From assembly GCF_900070355.1 (NCBI RefSeq), contig NZ_LN849456.1, forward strand, positions 496,001 through 560,000: DNA of 64,000 bases, in the 5' to 3' direction. Every line of letters starts with the position of its first letter. The first letter of the stretch is position 1. The position numbers and the translations under genes were made by a program. The DNA is from Devriesea agamarum (GTDB lineage: Bacteria > Actinomycetota > Actinomycetes > Actinomycetales > Dermabacteraceae). Below are positions 18,966-25,782 of this stretch, piece after piece. The notes under the pieces are model-generated. The model made no database searches, was not told the DNA's origin, and worked only from the letters and a program-made list of their open reading frames with translations.

Positions 18966-19628
18966 ATGGTCGCATCTATGCGCCGCCTCGGTATTGCTCT
19001 CGCGTCACTGCTGTTAGCAGCGGTCGGTTTTCCGGCAGCAGCTCAGGCGGTCTATCACGGTGAGCCCGTCACGCTGGCATCGGAGAGTTCCTGGGTTGCC
19101 ACGGTGAAGTCCGACAGGGGCGCCGTATGTACGGGGTCGCTGGTGAACTCTCGCTGGGTGCTGACGGCAGCGCACTGCCTGGGTGGCAAGATCTCGGTAA
19201 AGTTTGGCGCCAAAAGCGATGAACAGCCCCGTCAAGTGGTTCGCGAAGTGCAGTTCGGGCGAGGCGACGCGGCGATGCTTGAACTCAGCGCACCTGTGAC
19301 TGACCGCTCCCCCATCCCCCTCGCCACTGAAGCCCCGAAGGAAGGACAGAAAGGCACCGTTCTTGGAGTGGGCGGTACTCCGACCCTGTCGAAAGGGGAA
19401 GTCGGTGTGATCGGCTTCTATACCTCCCATAACACAGCTATGTTTGTCACCCAGTCGTACAACGGCGCTGGACCGCAACAGGGTGACTCCGGCGGTCCGA
19501 CGATTTCTGGTGGAAAGCTGATCGGTGTGACCTCATCTATCGGTGCACGCGCCGAGGACGGAACCATTCAAGCCAATCACGTGCAGGTTTCGGCCCTCGT
19601 CCCGTGGATCAACGGCCTCATCAAGTAA
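18966..19628 (+). CDS. Secreted trypsin-like serine protease (S1 family)
   Basis: A 220-residue precursor with a signal peptide (MRRLGIALASLLLAAVGF) and a likely cleavage after AQA at residue 28. The catalytic triad is in standard context: His in WVLTAAHC, Asp in GDAAMLEL, Ser in QQGDSGGP. The His-loop disulphide pair is present (CTGSLVNSRWVLTAAHC), but the cysteine that normally precedes GDSGG is replaced, so one disulphide is missing. No propeptide is obvious. ATG 18966 is chosen because AGGAAA lies 8 bases upstream; the frame is open 21 codons further up. The substrate is unknown; a role outside the cell is expected. Confidence 0.92.
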   Translation: MVASMRRLGIALASLLLAAVGFPAAAQAVYHGEPVTLASESSWVATVKSDRGAVCTGSLVNSRWVLTAAHCLGGKISVKFGAKSDEQPRQVVREVQFGRGDAAMLELSAPVTDRSPIPLATEAPKEGQKGTVLGVGGTPTLSKGEVGVIGFYTSHNTAMFVTQSYNGAGPQQGDSGGPTISGGKLIGVTSSIGARAEDGTIQANHVQVSALVPWINGLIK

Positions 19629-19645
19629 CTCATTTAGCTGCTGAC

Positions 19646-19681
19646 GGTGTGCGCAGTTCACTTTGGTGATCTGCGCACACC
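19646..19681 (+). terminator. Hairpin after the S1 protease
   Basis: GGTGTGCGCAG (19646-19656) pairs perfectly with CTGCGCACACC (19671-19681), an 11-base stem with a 14-base loop, 18 bases after the protease stop. It lacks a U-run, so termination is likely but not certain. Confidence 0.6.
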
Positions 19682-19687
19682 ATAGAC

Positions 19688-19740
19688 CTCAGGCTGAGGG
19701 GCAGGAATCAGGATCCTAACGGCCCGCCTCTCAGTCTGAG
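19688..19740 (-). terminator. Imperfect hairpin after mshC
   Basis: CTCAGGCTGAGGGGC (19688-19702) and GCCTCTCAGTCTGAG (19726-19740) match at 13 of 15 positions. It lies 56 bases beyond the mshC stop, between the convergent protease and mshC genes, and probably ends mshC transcription. Confidence 0.5.
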
Positions 19741-19796
19741 CGCAGCATCAGTATCAACGCCGACGTCTCTTTAGAGATCTCCCAAGGCCGCCCGCC

Positions 19797-21122
19797 TCAC
19801 AACGACAGGCCCATGAGCGCATCCAAGGCTCGGGCCATGTCGCATCCGGTATCGCCGACAGCGCGTTCGGGACGGGTGGTTTCATCAGCACGCCGAGTCA
19901 ATGAGGCTGAGTGTTCGCTCACCTGCGCAGCCCAAGTATCCAAAACCCTCAGTGCAGCGGGTGAATCCAGGTCGTGGCGAAGGGCCGCACGGATGTCCTT
20001 GATCGCTTGAGCTTCTCGAGGGCCGCAGTGGCCGTTGGTAAGGGCTAGGGCATGCCGGATTGCAGCGGTGCGGGATAACGCACGGTTCAAGGTCTCATCG
20101 GTCCATTCCCAGTCTTCGCGATAGTGATGACTAAGCAGTGCAAGCCGAATCGCCGCCGGATCAACACCCTCAGACCTCAGCTGTGAAACGAACACTAAAT
20201 TGCCACGCGATTTACTCATCTTGTGCCCGTCGAGCCCGATCATGCCCACGTGCGCGTACGTGGTGGCGAAATCTCTGTCTCCCAGCGCAATAGCGTGGGC
20301 ATGAGACATGTCGTGATGCGGGAAGATGAGGTCGCGGCCTCCTAGCTGAATGTCGAACGGAATGCCCAGCCCGGTGCGGGAAATACACACGCATTCGATA
20401 TGCCAACCAGGGCGCCCTGCTCCGAGTACCGGCGCATCCCAGGACGGTTCACCATCGCGCGCAGCACGCCATAAAAGCGGATCAAACCGTTGCCGCTTTC
20501 CCGAACGGTCCGGGTCTCCTCCACGCTCGGCGAAGACCGACATCATCTCCTCTTCGGACCAACCGCAGATCGCGCCCAGCTGGCCGTCCTGAGCCAGGTC
20601 CAAATAGAGGTCGTCGCCGACGGCATCGTCAGTGGGAACCCGGTAGGCACGACCACTGTGAACCAGCGCGGTCACCGCCTCAATAATGCTGTCGATGGAC
20701 TCCTCAACCCCAAGATAGGTGGCGGGCGGGATAATCCTTAGCGCCTCCATATCCGTGGCAAAGAGCTCTGACTGATCCGCGGCGAGTTCACGCCAGTCGA
20801 CCCCGGTCTGCTCTGCGCGTTCCAGCAACGGATCATCGACGTCTGTGACATTCTGGGCCGACTGCACAGCCCAGCCCGCGTCCAGCAACACCCGATGCAA
20901 TAAATCCGCTGCTTGGTAGGTTGCTGCGTGGCCCATATGGGTGGAGTCATAGGGTGTGATACCGCAGGTGTAAAGCCGGACCACACCCTCCTTCAACGGT
21001 GTGATCTCATAAATGCCACGCCTGCGCGCATCGTAGAGATTTACGCGTGCGCGCTGCTGATCGGACGAGGATGACGTGGAACGGGGCAGAGTCGGGATCT
21101 CGGGGGCATGCCAGCTTTTCAC
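19797..21122 (-). CDS. mshC: Cysteine:glucosaminyl-inositol ligase
   Basis: A 441-residue enzyme of mycothiol synthesis that joins cysteine to GlcN-inositol with ATP. It is related to cysteinyl-tRNA synthetase: LYTCGITPYDSTHMGHAATYQ holds the zinc cysteine and the HIGH-like motif, WHIECVCIS the second zinc cysteine, FPHHDMSHAHA the histidines, and KMSKSRGNLV the KMSKS loop. The start MKSWHAPEIPTLP and the lack of a tRNA-binding C-terminal domain distinguish MshC from CysS. The start is GTG, with TATCCT 7 bases upstream and no Shine-Dalgarno. Confidence 0.95.
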   Translation of the reverse strand: MKSWHAPEIPTLPRSTSSSSDQQRARVNLYDARRRGIYEITPLKEGVVRLYTCGITPYDSTHMGHAATYQAADLLHRVLLDAGWAVQSAQNVTDVDDPLLERAEQTGVDWRELAADQSELFATDMEALRIIPPATYLGVEESIDSIIEAVTALVHSGRAYRVPTDDAVGDDLYLDLAQDGQLGAICGWSEEEMMSVFAERGGDPDRSGKRQRFDPLLWRAARDGEPSWDAPVLGAGRPGWHIECVCISRTGLGIPFDIQLGGRDLIFPHHDMSHAHAIALGDRDFATTYAHVGMIGLDGHKMSKSRGNLVFVSQLRSEGVDPAAIRLALLSHHYREDWEWTDETLNRALSRTAAIRHALALTNGHCGPREAQAIKDIRAALRHDLDSPAALRVLDTWAAQVSEHSASLTRRADETTRPERAVGDTGCDMARALDALMGLSL

Positions 21123-21129
21123 GCCGACC

Positions 21130-21135
21130 AGGATA
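21130..21135 (-). promoter_or_regulatory. Putative -10 box of mshC (leaderless start)
   Basis: TATCCT fits TANNNT and ends 7 bases before the GTG start of mshC. No ribosome binding site is visible between. Pattern evidence only. Confidence 0.45.
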
Positions 21136-21226
21136 CGGTGCCGAACAGCTGAACCCAGTCCACAGCCTCAAAGTGGTGTGAGCCAACGTATCTCGGCATG
21201 TCGTGAACCGATGCAGCTTGCTACAC

Positions 21227-21261
21227 CTCAACCCGGGAGGACGAGGCGCTCAACCCGGGAG
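21227..21261. repeat. Two 13-base direct repeats upstream of mshC
   Basis: CTCAACCCGGGAG occurs at 21227-21239 and again at 21249-21261, 22 bases apart, which is about two helical turns. The pair lies about 105 bases upstream of mshC and 60 bases downstream of the uppP stop. It may be a regulator binding site for mshC. Confidence 0.4.
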
Positions 21262-21320
21262 TGTGAGGCCCAGCCCGGTGCCTCGCAAGCAGGGCACAGC
21301 TCATCGAAAGCGCATAGATG

Positions 21321-22193
21321 TTAGGCGCCTGCCAGCGGGCTGATAACCCCACCCAAGAGCAGGCCGAACAAAACCAGGCCTGCGGCGATGCGGTAGACGA
21401 CAAAGATTGCGTATGACCGGTTCTCGACCAGACGCATGAACCATACGATCACCGCGTACCCGACCCCGAAGGAAATCAGCGTAGCCACCACAATGGCCAG
21501 CAGCCCCGGGTGCCCCGCTGCGGCAGCTTCGGCTTGACCGCTAGAGGTCAGCAAGGCTGGGAGTTCCTTAGCTGCTTTGTACAGGCCAGAGGCGAAAACA
21601 GCCGGAACAGCTAGCAAAAATGCGTACCGTGCCGCAGCCTGCCGCGTGTATCCCATCAGCAGACCCGCCGTAATGGTGCCGCCAGACCGCGAAACCCCGG
21701 GAATCAGGGCAAGCGCCTGGGCGAGGCCGAACAAAATGCCGTGCTTCACTGTGAGCTGCTTCAGATCCCTCGTCTGGCGTGCATTAACGTCCGCATACGC
21801 GAGGATCACACCGAAAACGATGAGCATCGTGGCCGTGATGTAAAGGTTCCGCAGCGCGTGGTCGATCTGCTTTTCAAAGAGCAAACCGAGCACCCCGATC
21901 GGAATGGAACCGATAATCACCAACCAGCCCATCCGGACATCCGGATCTGACTGTGGCACCTTGCGAGCGAGAGCCTTACACCACTTCACAATGATCCGGG
22001 AGATGTCCTTCCAGAAATATAAAAGGACCGCTGTTTCCGTGCCGAGCTGGATAATCGCGGTGAAGGCGGCGCCGGGATCTTGTCCGGGCATCAAGAACTC
22101 ACCGACAATGCGCAGATGAGCGCTAGAGGAGATCGGAAGGAATTCCGTCAGCCCCTGGACAAGGCCAAGGATGATGGCGTCAAAAAGTGACAC
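21321..22193 (-). CDS. uppP: Undecaprenyl-diphosphatase
   Basis: A 290-residue polytopic membrane enzyme that recycles undecaprenyl diphosphate to the monophosphate carrier for cell wall synthesis. Both active-site motifs are present: [16 protein letters not shown] in the first helix and [17 protein letters not shown] in the middle. Seven or eight hydrophobic segments cover the rest. The start is GTG 22193, chosen for GGAG 5 bases upstream. A 26-base perfect palindrome ends only 10 bases before the start codon, touching the RBS. BacA-type enzymes can confer bacitracin tolerance when abundant. Confidence 0.96.
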   Translation of the reverse strand: MSLFDAIILGLVQGLTEFLPISSSAHLRIVGEFLMPGQDPGAAFTAIIQLGTETAVLLYFWKDISRIIVKWCKALARKVPQSDPDVRMGWLVIIGSIPIGVLGLLFEKQIDHALRNLYITATMLIVFGVILAYADVNARQTRDLKQLTVKHGILFGLAQALALIPGVSRSGGTITAGLLMGYTRQAAARYAFLLAVPAVFASGLYKAAKELPALLTSSGQAEAAAAGHPGLLAIVVATLISFGVGYAVIVWFMRLVENRSYAIFVVYRIAAGLVLFGLLLGGVISPLAGA

Positions 22194-22203
22194 GGGGACT
22201 CCG

Positions 22204-22229
22204 CTCTGACAGGGCGCGCCCTGTCAGAG
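22204..22229. promoter_or_regulatory. 26-base perfect palindrome upstream of uppP
   Basis: The arms CTCTGACAGGGCG and CGCCCTGTCAGAG form an uninterrupted perfect palindrome. Its proximal end is one base from the GGAG ribosome binding site of uppP. It could be a protein operator, an mRNA hairpin that limits translation, or a terminator for the gene at 22320-22658, though no U-run follows. Confidence 0.6.
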
Positions 22230-22319
22230 GAGAGGCGCGCGATACGAAATAAGCGTGTACTACGGTAAGCGACTACGCGGATGCGCGGGGCCTAACGTGG
22301 GGATCTGTGAGCGTGAGCC

Positions 22320-22658
22320 TCACCGCTTAACGGCCCCGTCGTCCTCATCAATCGGAGGACCTTCCCCAAGGTAGTCGTCATCGTCCTCAAGATCGTCATA
22401 ATCGTCGAGATCTTCATCCACTAGATCGTCGTACTCCTCCTCAAGGTCCTCGTCATCACCCTCGTAAATCACGAACGGGGTGTCCTCATCAAAGGCCTCA
22501 AAGAGTGCTTCGTCATAGGTGTCGAAAGCGGCGACCAGATTCTCAGTGGCGGAGGCGACCCCAGGGTCGTCCTCACCACGTCGAGCAGCGCACGCTTCGT
22601 AGTGGCGCTCGAAGGCAGCGATTAAGTTCTCGAGAGCGGCGCGCGGAGAGGTGTTCAT
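22320..22658 (-). CDS. Conserved acidic protein of unknown function
   Basis: A 112-residue protein. The first 55 residues are predicted helical (LENLIAAFERHYEACAARRGEDDP, LVAAFDTYDEALFEAFDED), and the second half is a run of Asp and Glu with a few Tyr and Leu. Similar small proteins with a helical head and acidic tail are common in Micrococcales, sometimes labelled primosomal protein without proof. No function can be assigned. The ATG is preceded by TAACGT at a 6-base distance and no Shine-Dalgarno. Its stop lies 91 bases before the palindrome upstream of uppP. Confidence 0.75.
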   Translation of the reverse strand: MNTSPRAALENLIAAFERHYEACAARRGEDDPGVASATENLVAAFDTYDEALFEAFDEDTPFVIYEGDDEDLEEEYDDLVDEDLDDYDDLEDDDDYLGEGPPIDEDDGAVKR

Positions 22659-22664
22659 AACCTG

Positions 22665-22670
22665 ACGTTA
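22665..22670 (-). promoter_or_regulatory. Putative -10 box of the acidic-protein gene (leaderless start)
   Basis: TAACGT fits TANNNT and is followed after 6 bases (CAGGTT) by the ATG at 22658. No ribosome binding site is visible. Confidence 0.45.
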
Positions 22671-22825
22671 CCGTGTTCGGAGAAGGAATGGACAGTCCCA
22701 GGAGAGTTCTTATCAGCGTTCGATCCCGTTGCGTGACCCAATGCCCCTTATCGAATGGAGCACCGCTAGGTATTGCGGGAATTTGAGCGGTACGTGACGG
22801 CGAGCTGAGCGGAGTCAGAGAAGGC

Positions 22826-23290
22826 TCATCGCGCTCCGGCATACCCGTGCTGCCGCCATGCCTCATAGACGGCGATGGACGCGGCGTTAGCGAGGTTCAG
22901 CGACCGCCGACCGGGAATCATCGGGATGGTGACCTGCTCAGTAATCCGAGGATGATCGAGCACCTCTTCAGGCAGTCCTGTGGGTTCGGGACCGAACAGC
23001 AGCATGTCGCCAGGGCGGTAGGCAATGTCTCCGAACGTCACCTTCGCCTTCGTGGTAAAAGCGAAGACCCGAGCGTCAGGAAGCGCACGAAAAGCCTCAT
23101 CCAGGGATGAGTGAACCGTGGTGGTGGCTAAATCGTGATAGTCCAGTCCGGCCCGTCTCAGCTTTGAATCCTCCAGGTCAAAGCACATGGGCTCAATCAG
23201 GTGCAGCTGCGATCCCGTGACCGCCGAAAGCCGGATCGCGTTGCCGGTGTTGCCGGCAATCCTCGGCTCGAAAAACACGATATGGAACAT
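22826..23290 (-). CDS. trmL: tRNA (cytidine-34-2'-O)-methyltransferase, SPOUT family
   Basis: A 154-residue protein of the compact SPOUT family. It starts MFHIVFFEPRIAGNTGNAIRL and holds the knot motifs LLFGPEPTGLPEEVL and IPMIPGRRSLNLANAASIAVYE. TrmL methylates the wobble ribose of certain leucine tRNAs; a leucine tRNA gene lies 700 bases away, which may be coincidence. Length and motifs match the family closely. The gene is divergent from the small gene at 23507, with 216 bases between that contain no further gene. Confidence 0.92.
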   Translation of the reverse strand: MFHIVFFEPRIAGNTGNAIRLSAVTGSQLHLIEPMCFDLEDSKLRRAGLDYHDLATTTVHSSLDEAFRALPDARVFAFTTKAKVTFGDIAYRPGDMLLFGPEPTGLPEEVLDHPRITEQVTIPMIPGRRSLNLANAASIAVYEAWRQHGYAGAR

Positions 23291-23506
23291 GACAAGGATC
23301 TTTGCACGTCGGCGAGTCTTCTACGAACCCGGACAGAGCCCGGAGAACTCGGAGAACCCTCGGTACGAACTCGTAGAACTCTTCGCGTTATCCAATGTGA
23401 ACCCGGAGGACTGAAGTCGTTGTCGGGTGCGTAAAGACCCGGTAAAGTCGAAGCAGGTAGACGGCGGGGTCACGAGCTCCGTCGACTGGGAAGGAAGATC
23501 ACTGAG

Positions 23507-23935
23507 ATGCCCGACCGTGACGCAACTCCTGAGCTACGCAAGCTCACGCACTTAGCCATGGCCACGCGCACCGAGCTCATCAACCCTGCCTCCGCGCGCT
23601 CGCTGAATGACCTGATCTCACTCCTCGACCGCTTCGCTGCCGACAACACCATGCTGCGTGGTGACGAGGTCGATGAAGGTGTACTCAAACTGACGCTCGC
23701 CTCACTGGAAGACCTACGCACCCGTTTTGACGGCATCGATACCCTGTCCGTTCCTGAGTCGCTGGACGAGGTGATTGCCCGTCTGCACGTAATGGTGGCC
23801 GATTCCCAAAATACTGTGGGTGAGGCGGGGCGGCGCGCTGCAGCGTTCCGATTTCACAGCCCGCAGCTCCCCTCCCGACGCCCTGCCGTGATTCATCACA
23901 CGAATGGCTCCAAAGTCGCTATTCAGGATGCGTAG
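23507..23935 (+). CDS. Small protein of unknown function
   Basis: A 142-residue protein that I do not recognise. The first 110 residues look helical with regular leucines (LRKLTHLAMATRTELI, LNDLISLLDRFAADNTML, LDEVIARLHVMVADSQ); the last 30 are polar (FRFHSPQLPSRRPAVIHHT). No membrane segment, signal peptide or catalytic motif is seen. AAGGAAG lies about 9 bases before the ATG, and codon use fits the neighbours, so it is probably a true gene. It lies just upstream of tRNA-Leu on the same strand. Confidence 0.6.
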   Translation: MPDRDATPELRKLTHLAMATRTELINPASARSLNDLISLLDRFAADNTMLRGDEVDEGVLKLTLASLEDLRTRFDGIDTLSVPESLDEVIARLHVMVADSQNTVGEAGRRAAAFRFHSPQLPSRRPAVIHHTNGSKVAIQDA

Positions 23936-23986
23936 CGCTCCGCTCGGATGCTACATTTACGTGGTCACCTCGTGAGGTGGCCACTC

Positions 23987-24075
23987 GTCCGGGTGGCGGA
24001 ATAGGTAGACGCGCTAGCTTGAGGTGCTAGTGCCCGCTTTAGGGCGTGGGGGTTCAAGTCCCCCCTCGGACACCA
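23987..24075 (+). tRNA. tRNA-Leu(GAG)
   Basis: An 89-base class II tRNA with a full cloverleaf. The acceptor GTCCGGG pairs with CTCGGAC, followed by discriminator A and an encoded CCA. The anticodon stem is CTAGC/GCTAG around the loop TTGAGGT, which gives anticodon GAG (reads CUC and CUU). A long variable arm (TGCCCGCTTTAGGGCGT) and the T arm GGGGGTTCAAGTCCCCC support leucine. An AT-richer insert with a CoiA-like gene begins after it. Confidence 0.97.
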
Positions 24076-24123
24076 CGAGTAACTGACGCGAAAGCGTGAG
24101 GCTCATTTTACAAGGAACAATGC

Positions 24124-24160
24124 AAGGCCGGAGCGCCAAAAGGTGGTCCGGCCTTATTCT
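24124..24160 (+). terminator. Terminator after tRNA-Leu
   Basis: AAGGCCGGA (24124-24132) pairs with TCCGGCCTT (24147-24155), a 9-base perfect stem followed by ATTCTT. It lies 48 bases after the tRNA. The remaining 112 bases to the next gene are AT-richer and show nothing else. Confidence 0.75.
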
Positions 24161-24272
24161 TGCCTCAAGGAGCATTTCATAATTCCGCGCAGCGATAAAT
24201 TGGGGATTAGCATCTAGTTGATGAGGGAAGTCTGCCGTGAGACTTTGGATGCGGATGCGCCCGGTTATGTGG

Positions 24273-25412
24273 TCATATTATTCCCGCCTTTCCGCTAATA
24301 CGCTCTATCATGCGATTGAGCCAATCTTTCAGGCGAAGAAAATATCCCTTACGAGTTGGAGGCTCGTTGGAGCTTGCGCCGGGGTAAGCAGGACCGGGGA
24401 GAGTTTCCGCGATTGTGCAGGGTTGATGGAGGGGTGCTTCAAGAGTTTCGGGCTCTGGTTCGACGACACGACGTTCTGCCATCTGAAGCTCCGACGCAAC
24501 TGGTTGATCTATAGTTCCAGGGGTAGCGCGCGCTGGCGGAAATTCTGATGTCTGAATAGAGGGAGTTTTAGCCGTCGGAGCGACTTGATTTCGGTAATCG
24601 GCAATTTGTGCGCCCTGCACCTTTACGAGATCTTCTTCAAGTACCCATCCGGCACCACCGCTAATGTAGTGGGCATTTGGCCCGACCCAACGCCGCCTCT
24701 GCTCTATCACCTCGCGGAGAAACTTGCGCGCATCGTAGTTTCCACCACTGATGAGCTTTCGGTTGTCCGCTGATGGCTTCATTACCGTTGCTCCGATCCA
24801 AAGAAGAACACGCCCGCTATATCCAGGGACCCATGGCCTCGCCTCTTTGCGCCTATTTTCACGTTCTGAAACTCGAATTCGTGCAGCAGGATGGCGAAAT
24901 AACTGCTGCCCGGCTTCTTTATCGGCATCCTCGGGTATAAGCCAAAGCACTTGAGCACCTAGCTCTTTTCGCTTTTCTTCCCTATCTTTGAAGTTTGTTT
25001 TCCATCTTTGGATTTCAATGGCTAACGGCGGGATGCTTTCGACCCAAACATCAGCCCGAGATTCATGGTGTTCTAGAATTGCCCTATATCCAATATCCCG
25101 ACAGAGCATACTAATTCGCCGTTGGAGCCAGAGATGTTCGTCCGATATTGATCCCCCTCCATGACCAGCTTTAAAGGTATGTCCGCAGTCTGAGGTACCG
25201 GAGCGGTTGCGGAGAAATCGGGTGCCATTCTTCCTTTCCACCGTGACCAGTTCGGTACGACATCCGGGCTCTGGGCAGATCAGGGTGCCCGTAGGTAAGC
25301 TCCTCATCTGCTGCCAGTCGTCATCGCTCTGCACCCAGAGGGGGCGTGGGAGGTATACATCACGTCGCAGAGCGTATCGCTTAGTCTGATCGCTGTGTTC
25401 TTTGTGTCCCAT
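24273..25412 (-). CDS. CoiA-like nuclease-domain protein
   Basis: A 379-residue protein. The N-terminal part holds a possible zinc site (Cys46, Cys51, Cys76, His78: CPEPGC..CGH). Then comes the region ADVWVESIPPLAIEIQRWK (Asp121, Glu133, Gln135) and VLWLIPEDADKEAG, which match the D..ExQ pattern of the CoiA-type nuclease domain, a PD-(D/E)XK relative found with natural competence. CoiA promotes recombination of imported DNA in Gram-positive bacteria. The last 130 residues are proline-rich and then basic. Base composition is visibly more AT-rich than neighbours and it lies behind a tRNA gene, so horizontal origin is likely. Start at ATG 25412; no Shine-Dalgarno, but CATAAT 6 bases upstream. 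It might instead act in defence or repair. Confidence 0.65.
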   Translation of the reverse strand: MGHKEHSDQTKRYALRRDVYLPRPLWVQSDDDWQQMRSLPTGTLICPEPGCRTELVTVERKNGTRFLRNRSGTSDCGHTFKAGHGGGSISDEHLWLQRRISMLCRDIGYRAILEHHESRADVWVESIPPLAIEIQRWKTNFKDREEKRKELGAQVLWLIPEDADKEAGQQLFRHPAARIRVSERENRRKEARPWVPGYSGRVLLWIGATVMKPSADNRKLISGGNYDARKFLREVIEQRRRWVGPNAHYISGGAGWVLEEDLVKVQGAQIADYRNQVAPTAKTPSIQTSEFPPARATPGTIDQPVASELQMAERRVVEPEPETLEAPLHQPCTIAETLPGPAYPGASSNEPPTRKGYFLRLKDWLNRMIERISGKAGII

Positions 25413-25418
25413 CAAAAT

Positions 25419-25424
25419 ATTATG
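25419..25424 (-). promoter_or_regulatory. Putative -10 box of the CoiA-like gene (leaderless start)
   Basis: CATAAT matches the -10 consensus at five of six positions and is followed after 6 bases (ATTTTG) by the ATG at 25412. No ribosome binding site is present. Confidence 0.45.
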
Positions 25425-25613
25425 CGCTCTTTGCGTCGTTAAGTTAACTGGTTTGGGTTAAATATTTAGGTCCGTAGCGCAATAACTGGTTCTTCTATTA
25501 ATGGTGGGATGCCATAGTGGGCAGGCCCGCATAAACGGGCCGGTTTCAAGGGCGAATGAAATGTATGCCGCCGCGACCCTTTTATATGAAGGACCAGAGC
25601 AGTCCCAAAGCGC

Positions 25614-25644
<31 letters not shown>

Positions 25645-25649
25645 ACCCA

Positions 25650-25696
25650 AACAAAACCCGGCCCGAGACGGATCTTTGATCTCGCCTCGGGCCGGG
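25650..25696 (-). terminator. Rho-independent terminator of the subtilase gene
   Basis: On the minus strand CCCGGCCCGAG (25696-25686) pairs with CTCGGGCCGGG (25667-25657), an 11-base perfect stem followed by TTTTGTTT. It lies about 90 bases after the subtilase stop and is the clearest intrinsic terminator in the window. Confidence 0.88.
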
Positions 25697-25782
25697 CAAC
25701 TAATTTGTGTGCTGGACTAGCTCAGAGCAGTTCCGAAACTAGCTAGCTTCGAGTTGTACCATCGTGCGGGAAGGTCAGCACT

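Noticed and set aside
19797-21122. Cysteinyl-tRNA synthetase (cysS)
   Set aside because: The KWSH-like start, short C terminus and sequence pattern match MshC; a true CysS would have a longer C-terminal tRNA-binding region.
23987-24075. Prophage or integrative element using tRNA-Leu as attachment site
   Set aside because: No integrase gene and no second copy of the tRNA 3' end were seen in the following sequence, so only a possible old insert is reported.
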